Source: Romanomermis culicivorax (taxonomy: Eukaryota > Nematoda > Enoplea > Mermithida > Mermithidae). Taken from it: a DNA stretch of 64,000 bases. The stretch spans positions 496,001 to 560,000 of the forward strand of contig CAWUHX010000062.1 in assembly GCA_963922205.1 (NCBI GenBank), given 5' to 3'. Below the pieces are notes generated by a model. The model had not been told where the DNA came from, made no database searches, and was given only the letters and a program-made list of their open reading frames with translations. The position numbers and the translations under genes are program-made. Positions 1 through 11,060 of this stretch are shown in pieces (positions within the stretch are counted from its first letter, which is position 1; each line of letters begins with the position of its first letter).

Positions 1-60
1 GATCAAATCCAGTATTCAAAATTGAAATGAAAAAGTTCAATTTGATCTAAATAGTGGAAA

Positions 61-2860
61 AAAAGAAAGAGCAAAAAACTGATTAAAAACAGTAGAAACA
101 AACAAAAATTGCAAAAAAATTAAAAATAAAACAAACAAACAAAAAGCAGCGAAAAAAGAGAAAAGGCAAAAAACTGATGAAAAACGACAGAAACAAACAG
201 AAACAGCAAAAAACTATGGAAAAACAGCAAAAACAAATGGAAATAGCAAAAAATGATGAAAAAATGCAGAAACAAACAAAAATGACAAAAAAATAAAAAT
301 AAAACAAACAAAAAAAAGCAGCGAAAAAAGAGAAAAAGCAAAAAACTGGTGAAAAACGACAGAAACAAACAGAAACAGCAAAAAACCATGGAAAAATAGC
401 AAAAACAAATGGGAATAGCAAAAAATGATGAAAAACAGCAGAAACAAACAAAAATGACAAAAAAAATAAAAATAAAACAAACAAAAAAAAAGCAGCGAAA
501 AAAGAGAAAAAGCAAAAAACTGATGAAAAACGACAGAAACAAACAGAAACAGCAAAAAACTATGCAAAAATAGCAAAAACAAATGGAAATAGCAAAATAT
601 GATGAAAAACAGCAGAAACAAACAAAAATAGCAAAAAAAATTAAAAATAAAATAAAACAAACAAAAAGCAGCGAAAAAAGAGGAAAAGCAAAAACTGATG
701 AAAAACGACAGAAACAAACAGAAATAGCGAAAAATGATGAAAAATAAAACGAACAGACAAAAAACAGTGCAAAAAACAGAAACAGCAAAAAACTAATGAA
801 AAACAGCAAAAAAATGGAAATAGCAAAATATGATGAAAAATGGCAGAAACAAACAAAAATAGCAAAAAAAATTAAAAATAAAACAAACAAACAAACAACA
901 GCGAAAAAAAGGGAAACAGCAAAAACTGATGAAAAACTACATGAAAAACAGCAAAAACAAATGGAAATAGCAAAAAAAATTAAAAATAAAACAAACAAAC
1001 AAAAAACAGCGAAAAAAGAGAAAAAGCAAAAAACTGATGAAAAACGACAGAAACTGACAGAATCAGGAAAAACTAATGAAAATAAAACAAAGAAACAAAA
1101 AACAGTGGAAAAACCAGAAACAGAAAGAGGAAAAAACTGATAAAAAACAGCAGAAACAAAAAGAAATAGCAAAAACTAACGAAAAATGGAACAAACGAAC
1201 AAAAAACACTGGAAAAAAACAGAAACAGCAAAAACCTATGGAAAAAAAGCAAAAACAAATGGAAATAGCAAAAAAATTAAAAATAAAATAAAGCAAACAA
1301 GAAGCAGCGAAAAAAGAGGAAAAGCAAAAACTGATGATAAACGACAGAAACAAACAGAAACAGCAAAAAACTATGGAAAATAGCAAAAACAAATGGAAAT
1401 AGCAAAATATGATGAAAAAATGCAGAAACAAACAAAAATAGCAGAGAAATTAAAAATAAAACAAACAAAAAAAAGCGGCGAAAAAAGAGAAACAGCAAAA
1501 AACTGATGAGAAATGGCACAAAAAAAGCGAAAAACAATTGAAAGAAATAGAAACAGGAAAAAAGTGATAAAAAACAGCAGAAACAAAAAGAAAAAGCAAA
1601 AACTAACGAAAAATAAAACAAACGAACAAAAAACAGTGGAAAAAAGAGAAACAGCAAAAAACTAATGAAAAACAGCAGAAACAAACACAAATTGCAAAAA
1701 TTGATGAAAAATGCCCAAAAAACGAAAAACAGTGGAAAAAACCAGAAACAGCAAAGAACTGATCAAAAACAACAGAAACAGAAAAAAACTGACGCAAAAA
1801 AAACAGTTGAAAGAAACAGAAACAGAAAAAAACTCATGAAAAACAGCAGAAGCAGAACGAAATAGCAAAAACTAACCACAGAAAACAAAAACAAACAAAA
1901 AACAGTGGAAAAAACTGAAACAGATGAAACTGCTGAAAAAGAGCAAAAACAAACAGAAATAGCAAAAACTGACGAAAAAACACAAACAAACAAAAAACAG
2001 TGGAAAAAAACAGAAACAGCAAGAAACTAATAAAAAAAGGCAGAAACAAAAAGAAATAGCAAAATTTAATGAAAAATGAAACAAACAAACAAAAAACTGT
2101 GGAAAAAACAAAAACAACAAAAAACTTATGGAAAACAGCAGAACCGAAAACTGACGACAAAAAACACAAACAGACAAAAAACAGTCGAAAAAAAAACAGA
2201 AACAGCAAAAAACTAATGAAAAGCAGCAGAAAGAAACAGAAATAGCAAAAAATGATGAAAAATAAAAAAAAAACAAACAGAAAACAGTGCAAAAAACAGA
2301 AACAGCAAAAACTGATGAAAAAAAGCAGAAAAAGCAAAAAACTGCTGAAAAACGACAGAAACAAACAGAAATAGCAAAAAATGATGAAAAATAAAAAAAA
2401 ACAAACAGAAAACAGTGCAAAAAACAGAAACAGCAAAAACTGATGAAAAAAAAGCAGAAAAAGCAAAAAACTGCTGAAAAACGACAGAAACAAACAGAAA
2501 TATCAAAAAATGATGAAAAATAAAAAAAACAAACAGAAAGCAGTGCAAAAAAGCAGAAAAAGCAAAAACTGATGAAGAAAAGCAGAAAAAACAAAAAACT
2601 GCTGAAAAACGACAGAAACAAACAGAAATAGCAAAAAATGATGAAAAATAAAAAAAACAAACAGAAAGCAGTGCAAAAAAGCAGAAAAAGCAAAAACTGA
2701 TGAAGAAAAGCAGAAAAAACAAAAAACTGCTGAAAAACGACAGAAACAAACAGAAATAGCAAAAAATGATGAAAAATAAAAAAACAAACAGAAAACAGTG
2801 CAAAAAAGCAGAAAAAGCAAAAAACTGCTGAAAAACGACAGAAAGAAAAAGAAATTATTG
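61..2860. repeat. A-rich tandem array, unit about 128-175 bp
   Basis: The plus strand is A-rich with recurring blocks such as CGACAGAAACAAACAGAAA, AGCAAAAAATGATGAAAAA and CAAACAAACAAAAA. In the right part (about 2239, 2367, 2496, 2624, 2752) the block AGAAATAGCAAAAAATGATG returns every 128 bp or so. In the left part the CGACAG block returns about every 175 bp. Long open frames on both strands are by-products of a composition that rarely makes stop codons, and their predicted proteins are Phe/Leu/Cys- or Lys/Gln/Thr-only. I regard this as non-coding satellite-like DNA. Confidence 0.85.
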
Positions 2861-3534
2861 GAATAATTAAAAATTAATAACATCAAAAATATGTCATTTG
2901 ATTTGTTGAATATTAAAATTAGCTTAGGGATCAAAAGTAAGATGTTTGGAATCAAATTTCAAAACGAAAATTGTGTATACAAATTCAGATTATCCACACA
3001 GAGTATTGAATCAAGTGTGATCCAAATTAATTAAACTTTATCTCGTTAATCACATCTATTAGAATCCAAGTATATCAAAAAATATACAGGATCAAAACTT
3101 GATCTGATTAAAAATGATTTTTGTAGCTTCTTAATTATTTTTCTGATTTGATTCAAAAAGACGTCAAATTTTTTAATTGGAAATCAAGAAAATTAAATTT
3201 TATGTAAACATTGTTTTAATACCCCTTTTTTGTCTATTTTTAGAAAATAAGCTTATTTTCTTGCACCCTAGATTTTTATCTTTCAAAATAAGCTTATATA
3301 TAGCTGATTAGCAAATTTCTCACGCTCGGTTTAGAATTGCGCCGTGTTCTTCGAGGTGTAGAATCGACAACACTAGTTCTAGAAGCAATCAACTGATACT
3401 ATTATTGCTGCTTAAAAGCTTATCTCTTCTTCTCGGCCCACTGAGCTCTTATTATGCGCTTTTCGAGCAGTAAATGAGAGCAGACACAGAGATAAAATGC
3501 ATCTTACACAGCTACAAAACATATGTCTGCAAAA
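2861..3534. other. AT-rich intergenic DNA, nothing recognised
   Basis: Unique-looking sequence between two arrays. Positions 3320-3500 are more GC-balanced than the surroundings, but I see no open frame, RNA fold or repeat here that I can name. Confidence 0.5.
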
Positions 3535-6445
3535 CTACAGTATACTTGATGATCATGATTGATGAGAAAAAATGAAGCTACAGTAAATAGACTTTATCTG
3601 CAAAACTACAGTATACTTGATGATCATGATTGATGAAAAAAATTAAACTACAGTAAACAAGATTCATCTGCAAAGTTACAGTATACTTGATGATCATGAT
3701 TGATGAAAAAAATGAAGCTACAGTAAATAGACTTTACCTGCAAAGCTACAGTACACTTGATGATCATAATGAATGAAAAAAATTGAGCTACAGTAAATAG
3801 AGTTTATCTGCAAAGCTATAGTATACTTGATGATCATGATGAAGGAAAAAAATTGAAGCTACAGTAAACAAGATTCATCTGCAAAATTACACCATACTTG
3901 ATGATCATGATTGATGAAAAAAATTAAGCTACAGTAAATAGACTTTACCTGCAAAGCTACAGTATACTTGATGATCATGATTGATGAAAAAAATTGAAGC
4001 TACAGTAAACAAGATTCATCTGCAAAATTACACTATACTTGATGATCATGATGAATGAAAAAAAATTAAGCTACAGTAAAAAGAGTTTATCTGCAAAGCT
4101 ATAGTATACTTGATGATCATGATGAATGAAAAAAATTGAGCTACAGTAAATAGACTTTATCTGCAAAACTACAGTATACTTGATGATCATGATCAATGAA
4201 AAAAATTGAAGCTACAGTAAACAAGATTCATCTGCAGAATTACACTATACTTGATGATCATGATTGATGAAAAAAATTAAGCTACAGTAAATAAAGTTTA
4301 TATGCAAAGCTACAGTATACTTGATGATCATGATTGATGAAAAAAAATGAAGCTACAGTAAACAAGATTCATCTGCAAAATTACACTATACTTGATGATC
4401 ATGATCAATGGCAAAAATTGAAGCTACAGTAAATAGACTTCATCTGCAAAGCTACAGTATACTTGATGATCATGATGAAGGAAAAAAATTAAGCTACAGT
4501 AAACAAGATTCATCTGCAAAGTTACAGTATTCTTGATGATCATGATGAATGGGAAAAAAATGAACCTACAGTAAATAGACTTTATCTGCAAAACTACAGT
4601 ATACTTGATGATCATGATTGATGAAAAAAATTAAACTACAGTAAACAAGATTCATCTGCAAAATTACACTATACTTGATGATCATGATTGATGAAAAAAA
4701 TGGAGCTACAGTAAATAGAGTTTATCTGCGAAACTACAGTATACTTGATGATCATGATGAATGAAAAAAATTGAAGCTACAGTAAACAAGATTCATCCGC
4801 AAAATTACACTATACTTGATGATCATGATTGATGAAAAAAATGAAGCTACAGTAAATAGACTTTTTCTGCAAAACTACAGTATACTTGATGATCATGATT
4901 GATGAAAAAAATGAAGCTACAGTAAATAGACTTTTTCTGCAAAACTACAGTACACTTGATGATCATGATTGATGAAAAAAATGAAGCTACAGTAAATAGA
5001 CTTTTTCTGCAAAACTACAGTATACTTGATGATCATGATTGATGAAAAAAATTAAGCCACAGTAAATAGAGTTTATCTGCAAAGCTACAGTATACTTGAC
5101 GATCATGATGAATGGGAAAAAATTCGAGCTACAGTAAACAAGATTCATCTGCAAAATTACACTATACTTGATGATCATCATTGATGAAAAAAATGAAGCT
5201 ACAGTAAATAGACTTTATCTGCGAAACTACAGTATACTTGATGATCATGATGAATGAAAAAAATTGAAGCTACAGTAAACAAGATTCATCCGCAAAATTA
5301 CACTATACTTGATGATCATGATTGATGAAAAAAATGAAGCTACAGTAAATAGACTTTTTCTGCAAAACTACAGTATACTTGATGATCATGATTGATGAAA
5401 AAAATGAAGCAACAGTAAATAGACTTTTTCTGCAAAACTACAGTACACTTGATGATCATGATTGATGAAAAAAATGAAGCTACAGTAAATAGACTTTTTC
5501 TGCAAAACTACAGTATACTTGATGATCATGATGGATGAGGAAAAATTGAAGCTACAGTAAATAGACTTTATCTGCAAAATCACAGTAAACTTGATGATCA
5601 TGAAGAGAAATTAAAAGCTACAGTAAACAGAAGTTATATGCAAAGTTACAGTATACTTGATGATCTTAATGATGCAAAAAAATTAAAGCTACAGTAAAAT
5701 CGTTGATCTGCAAACTTACAGTATACTTGATGATCGTGATCAAAGAAAAAAACTAGAGTTACAGTAAATAGACTTTATCTGCAAAATTCGTTTATACTTG
5801 ATGACCATGATGGAAAAGTAAAAGCTACTGTAAACAGGATTTATCAGCAAAGTGACAGTATACCTGATGATCATAATGAAAAAAATTAGAGCTACAGTAA
5901 ATAGACTTTATCTGCAAAGCTGTAGTATACTTGATGATCATGATTGATGAAAAAAATGAAGCTACAGTAAATAGAAAATGTCTGCAAAGCTACAGTATAC
6001 TTGATCATCATGACGAATGGGAAAAAATTCCAGCTACAGTAAACAGCATTGATCCATAAAGTTACAGTACACTTGATGATCATAATGAAAAAAATAATAG
6101 CAACTGTAAACAGGATTTATCTGCAAAGTTACGGTATACTTGATGATCATGATTGAAGAAAAAAATCAGAGTTACAGTAAATAGAATCTATCTGATCTGC
6201 AAAATTACAGTATACTTGATGATCATGAAGAAAAATTAAAAGCTACAGTAAACAGAAGTTATAAGAAAACTTACAGTATACTTGATGATCATGTTGGATA
6301 AAAAAATTCGAGCTACAGTAAACAGAATTTATCTGCAAAGCTGCAGTATACTTGATGATCATGATGAATGGGAAAAAATTGAAGCTACAGTAAATAGACT
6401 TTATCTGCAAAGCTACAGTATACTTGACGATCATCATAAATGGGA
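3535..6445. repeat. CTACAGTA minisatellite, unit about 71 bp, about 40 copies
   Basis: The unit reads roughly: CTACAGTATACTTGATGATCATGAT, a short A-tract (GATGAAAAAAATTGAAG), CTACAGTAAATAGACTT, then TATCTGCAAAG. TTGATGATCATGAT recurs every 70-72 bp (about 3545, 3616, 3688, 3759, 3830 and onward). Each unit carries two CTACAGTA or near-identical octamers and a TGATCA palindrome. Variant units alternate (AACAAGATTCATCTGCAAAATTACACTATA against AATAGACTTTATCTGCAAAGCTACAGTATA), suggesting a dimeric higher-order unit. The right end decays from about 5600 on. A related short array lies at 32998-33370. Confidence 0.95.
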
Positions 6446-7320
6446 AAAAATTTGCTTTTTCAGTTTTTGCAAAGCAAGTATGCTAAAACATATTGTTTAG
6501 AACAATGGTCTGCTGTTTTACTGTAGCACGACTCGCAATGATTTTCAAATTTATGCTTCACGCTTAAAGCCCCTCAAATCTTTCCGTTTAGGTAAAATTA
6601 TCGGGAATAGCAAAAAAAATTTAAAAAGTAAAAAACAAGAAAAATAAAAGAAAAACAACTCAAAGAAATGAAAAAAGCAACAAAAAAATTATGAAAAAAG
6701 TGACATAAATCAGAGAAAAAAAAACAAAAAACAAATGGCGAAAAGAAAAAGCAGATAAAAAGAAAAAAAAATAGAAAAGTTTTCTTGAAATTTGTCAAAA
6801 AAAGAAAGTGAAAAGCAAGTGCCAAAACTTATGAGCATACTGTAACATTTATTCAATAATCAACAAATTCTACAGTAAAACCGTCTTATGAGCGAGATGC
6901 AGCGATCGCATGAAAGCAAGTTCAATAGAGGAAAAATGAAAAAAAAAGCTCATTACTGTAGCCAAAAGGATAATTTTTTTCGTCATAATACCTAAATTTG
7001 CAGTTTTTACGAAGTTCAAGATTAATTGGAGGTTACTACAGTAACCCTAGGTGATTTCATGGAAGCACCATCATTCACTGCATGTGACATTATATGACTA
7101 TCTCTTGATCATCATATCATTCCCAACGTCAGATAGGGTCATGACCACGCGCACGCGAGTTTGTTGCTCACAACTAATCATCATACAGTATACTTTGATA
7201 ATTTGATAGTGTGTAAAGTCTCGAACCTGCGTGCACACTGAAACAATATTACTGTATGCAAAGAGTTCGATTCATACAAAATTAGATGTAAGAGAACTTA
7301 CAGTAAGCTACAAATCTTCA
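6446..7320. other. AT-rich spacer with scattered TACAGTAA motifs
   Basis: An A-rich patch occupies 6600-6800. The rest is intergenic with several isolated CTACAGTAA / TTACTGTAG words (for example near 6515, 6870, 6955, 7035). No gene is recognised. Confidence 0.5.
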
Positions 7321-7541
7321 AGGCTTAGGCTTAGGCTTAGGCTTAGGCTTAGGCTTACGCTTAGCCTTTGGCCTAGGCTTAGCCTTAGGCTTAGGCTTAG
7401 GCTTAGGCTTAGGCTTAGGCTTAAGCTTAGGCTTACGCTTAGGCTTACGCTTAGGCTTAGGCTTAGCCTTTGGCCTAGGCTTAGGCTTAGGCTTAGCCTT
7501 AGGCTTAGGCTTAGGCTTAGGCTTAAGCTTAGGCTTACATT
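7321..7541 (+). repeat. Interstitial telomeric repeat, degenerate (TTAGGC)n
   Basis: About 36 hexamers of TTAGGC on the plus strand, the telomere repeat of chromadorean nematodes such as Caenorhabditis and Ascaris. Variants TTACGC, TTAGCC, TTAAGC and TTTGGCC are interspersed and partly arranged in a repeated order, so the block has been internal long enough to diverge and re-duplicate. Both strands stay open here only because the hexamer is a multiple of three. Confidence 0.93.
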
Positions 7542-7599
7542 CTTCTAAAAATAACGTTACATCCATTTTGTAATAGTGACTTTACATCATGTTGCAATT

Positions 7600-8878
7600 A
7601 AAAATTAAGAAATTTGAAAAAAATTTAAAAAAATCATGACGAATTCAATCCAAAAATTTTTCCAAAATTCTAATTTTTTTAAACTTTTTCCAAGCATTTT
7701 TTTTGAAAATTCTAAATTTTTTTTAAATTTTTCCATTTGTCTTTTTCTATTTTTCCATTTTCTACTTCAAGTTTTTCTGGCATTCCGTAAAAATCCCCCA
7801 AAAAATTCAAAATTTTTTCATTTTTTCAGTAAAATACATTTGATGAAAATTTTGAAAAAAGTTCTGCGACAACCAAAAACAACAATTTCTCTTCAAGAAT
7901 TGAAAAACTGTAGAAAACAATAAAAATACTGAACCACGAAATATTTCTAGAAAAATTTTTTTTGTAAAATTTCAAAAGAACCACAAAAACCAAAAAACAA
8001 AAAAGAAAGCACAAAGCAAAAAAAATCTACGAAAAAATAGACAAAAAAAAAGAAAAAACGAAAGAGCAAGAAACCGAACAAGACAAAAAAGCAACAAAAA
8101 AGCAGAAAAAATATAAAAAAACAAAAAATAAGCAAAAACAAAAACGGAAAAAAATGGAAAAAGAAAATATATACAGTTTTCATTCTTTTTGAAGTATTTC
8201 TTTTTGAATTTACACTTTTTGTAAAATTCTACAAAGCCGAATAGGTGAAAAAACACAGAAAAAAACAAAAAAACAAACAAACAAGTAAAACAGCAAAAAA
8301 GCGAAGGAAAGCAACAAAAAAAGCAGAAAATTAACATTAAAAACAGAAAAAATAAAAGAGCAAAAAAGAAAAAAAGGCAAAAAAGCCACAGCAAAAAGGC
8401 AAGAAAGCAAAACAACAAAACAAAAAAAAAACAGAAAAAGTAAAAAACACAAAACGAAGCAAAAAAGCAAAACAAAGCGAGAAAATAAAAAAATCCAAAA
8501 AAGCCGAAAAAATGAAAAACCTATAAAAGTAACAAATAATCAAATAGAAACGAAAAAAAAACAAAAAAGACATTAAAACAAAATAAAGCAACGAAGAAAG
8601 GAAGAAAGCAAAAAAATCAGAAAAAAAGAGCAGAAGAAGCGGAAATAATCATAAAAGGAAAAAATTAAAAACACAACAAAAACAAAAAAGCAAAGAAAAA
8701 ACAAGAAACAATTTCGAAAAAGTCAGACACAAATATACAGTCTTCTTCCTTTTTTAAAATTTCTTTTTTACTTTACACTATAGTGAAATTTAAAGAAGCA
8801 AAAAACTAATTTAAACCAAATTAAAAAAATTAACAAAAAAGCAAAAAAAAGAAGAAATTAATAAACAAAAGAAACACA
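7600..8878. repeat. Low-complexity A-rich DNA (plus strand)
   Basis: A/T tracts to about 7930, then purine-rich sequence dominated by AAAAAGCAAAA, ACAAAAAAGC and GAAAAAA words. No regular period is visible by eye. The minus-strand open frames are Phe/Leu-rich artefacts. Confidence 0.7.
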
Positions 8879-8970
8879 AAAAGAAAAGAAAAGAAAAGAA
8901 AAGAAAAGAAAAGAAAAGAAAAGAAAAGAAAAGAAAAGAAAAGAAAAGAAAAGAAAAGAAAAGAAAAGAA
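8879..8970. repeat. Microsatellite (AAAAG)n
   Basis: About 18 perfect copies of the pentamer AAAAG (plus strand), ending in a pure A tract. Confidence 0.97.
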
Positions 8971-9039
8971 AAAAAAAAAAGAAAAAACAAAACAGAACAA
9001 AACAGAAAAAACTTTGCATGATTTTTTTTATTCATTTCT

Positions 9040-9730
9040 CCAAAAAAAATCTACTTTGATTTTTTGTGTAATTTCAGAATTGTTTGTTAATTGCCTTTTT
9101 CTTGCTGTTCAAAACGTTTTGTTCATTTTTTGTTTTTTCTATTTGTTTCTTGTTTTTTTACTTGATTTCACGTCATTTTTTTAGTTTTATTGATTATAAT
9201 TGCTTTTTTTGCTGTTTGTTGATTATTGTTTTTTTGTTGTTATTCCTTTGATTTTGGATATCTTTTTTTGCTTAATTTTAGTTTTTGTTTTTTTATATTT
9301 TGATTCTTGTTTTCTTTGCTTTTCTCTGTTTTTTCAATTTTGTTTTCCTCCAAATTTTTTTTGTTGGTTGATATTTCTTGCTTTTTTTGTTATTTTTTGT
9401 TTTTTTGTTTGTTTCTCTACTTAGTTTTCTCATTATTTTATTGCTTTTGTTAATTTTTCTTGTTTTTATTGGTTTTTCGAATTTTCTTGTTTTCTCTTGC
9501 ATTTTGGTGTTTTTTTAGATTTTGTTGATTTTTATTTTTTTCTGTTTAAAATTTTCTTGCTTTGTTTGTTAAAAAAATTTTTTGCCTCTCTGTTGCTTTT
9601 TTCTCGTTTTTTGTTTTTTACTTTTACATTTTTTTTGCTGTTTAGTGCTTCATTTCGCATTTTTCTCCATTTTTTGCTTCATTTTTGGGTGTTGTTTTTT
9701 ATTTTCCTTCTTTTTTCAAAAACGAACAAA
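9040..9730. repeat. Low-complexity T-rich DNA
   Basis: Directly after the A-rich block the composition flips to T-rich with TTTTTTGTTTTT and TTGCTTTTTTTG words, giving a strand-composition switch near 9030. Confidence 0.65.
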
Positions 9731-9972
9731 AATACCTTTAATGTCGATATCCAACAAATAAGCATCAATCATCATCATCATCATGAACATTATTCGCTCG
9801 TTTCACAGGCTTGCATCCATGGCAAAAGCACGTGTTGTCCATGGCCCAATGACCCCGGCTGCTGCATGGCACAGTGATACTGTCTACTTTGTGGTAAGTC
9901 AGAGCCAAACAAATGTCATTGATGCAATGTCGTCTGCTATTTTGATCTGGAAATAAAAATAACATCAATGCT
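9731..9972. other. Short unique spacer between simple repeats
   Basis: Contains a short (CAT)n run near 9768 and balanced-composition sequence, then leads directly into the second TTAGGC array. The open frames across it are mostly repeat-encoded, and I do not support a gene here. Confidence 0.4.
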
Positions 9973-10171
9973 AGGCTTAGGCTTAGGCTTAGGCTTAGCT
10001 TGGGCTTAGGCTTAGGCTTAGGTTTAGGCATAGGCTTAGGCTTAGGCTTAGGCTTAGGCTAAGGTTTAGGCTTAGGCTTAGGCTTAGGCTTAGGCTTAGG
10101 CTTAGGCTTAGGCTTAGGCTTAGGCTTAGGCTTAGGCTTAGGCTTAGGCTTAGGCTTAGGCTTAGGCTTAG
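9973..10171 (+). repeat. Interstitial telomeric repeat, nearly pure (TTAGGC)n
   Basis: About 32 hexamers in the same orientation as the block at 7321. It is much more homogeneous, with fewer than ten variant positions (TTAGCTTGGGC, GGTTTAGGCA, GGCTAAGG). It abuts dispersed element C at about 10172 with the junction word TTAGGGGGTTTATACAAAGG. Confidence 0.95.
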
Positions 10172-11060
10172 GGGGTTTATACAAAGGAAGCTGCAATAGT
10201 TCTGACCACAGGCTAACAAAAACACAAAGACACCAAAACTCTCTCACACAGATTCTTGGATACCATCACCAGTACTTCACTAAACGTCAGGCAGAAAACC
10301 TGAGTACATACCTCCAGAGATCCTACCCAAGTCTCCAATCCTACTGTTAAAAATCGTTCCACTATGCTCACAAAACAATACAAGTTACCACCAGAACCCT
10401 GTATGGGGAATGAAGAGTGATGCCATCAATCATATAGCAAAATAAATATAGGGGTCGATGCAAAAACATATCGATAATCCAATAATGAAAAATAAACCAA
10501 AAACAGGCGAAACAGTAGCATCACAAATTTATGTAAATTTCTTCCTTGGGCCGTCTTGGTCTAGTGGTTATCACCTCTGACTGCTAGCCTCAAGAACCAG
10601 GTTGGATTCCGGGTGTAACCCAAAATTGAATTTCTGGTAGCTGGCCCAGGCAGACATCCTCTTGGAGTAGATAAAGTGTGTAGGCGAGCTTGGAACGCTG
10701 CTTGCAGGGGTCCACTCAGCCCAGTTAGCATGTTGGCGATAGTGCCACGAATGAGGAGGTAGGCCTATTCCATTATGAGGTAGGTAGCTGATCAAGTCCT
10801 GCTTGTAAGGTGATTGCCAGCCTGTGGAATGTGTCCTCCACTAGGTGGTAAAAAGCACCTGAAGAGCACCTCTCAAATAAGGTGGGCACTTATATGACCG
10901 TATAGTCCTGTAAAGCCAGCCTTTCCGGCTATAGGAAAATGGGTAAGTGTACCCGCAAAAATCTAAAAAAAAATTTGTTCTTTCTTTTCTGCCACTTTTC
11001 GCCGCCTCCACGGCTTGCGAGCTGAGCACATGCACCTACAGTAACCCTGACGAAAATTTC
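10172..11060 (+). mobile_element. Dispersed element C, copy 1, interrupted by a SINE
   Basis: The left part (10172-10545) matches 18595-18613 plus 19187-19370 and then 19962-20115: shared words include AAAGGAAGCTGC, GACCACAGGCTAACAAA, CCAAAACTCTCTCACAC, CAGTACTTCAC and CACAAAACA. The right part (about 10985-11060) matches 20110-20180 (GCTGAACACGTGCACC against GCTGAGCACATGCACC, then TACAGTAACC). The two parts are separated by the SINE at 10546. No coding capacity is seen, so the element is probably non-autonomous; its class is unknown. Confidence 0.75.
10546..10974 (+). mobile_element. tRNA-derived SINE nested in element C
   Basis: The head (10548-10621) is tRNA-like. It has a pol III A box (TGGTCTAGTGGTTA, like tRNA-Glu/Asp) and a B box (GGTTGGATTCC), though the cloverleaf is imperfect. 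A unique body of about 330 bp follows, ending in an A-rich tail (AAAAATCTAAAAAAAAA). The flanks AAATTTCTTCC on the left and AAATTTGTTCT on the right may be a diverged target-site duplication. Copy 2 of element C lacks this insert and so acts as the empty site. No other copy is in the window. Confidence 0.65.

Noticed and set aside
120-2955. Long Phe/Leu/Cys-rich minus-strand open frames (up to 350 codons)
   Set aside because: They overlap each other in several frames over a tandem A-rich array, lack any domain-like composition, and arise because A/C/G-limited words rarely form stops.
3535-6445. CRISPR-like array
   Set aside because: The whole unit repeats, with no unique spacers between conserved repeats, and the setting is eukaryotic.
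9973-10171. A true chromosome end
   Set aside because: Unique and repeat DNA continue on both sides for tens of kilobases, so the block is interstitial.
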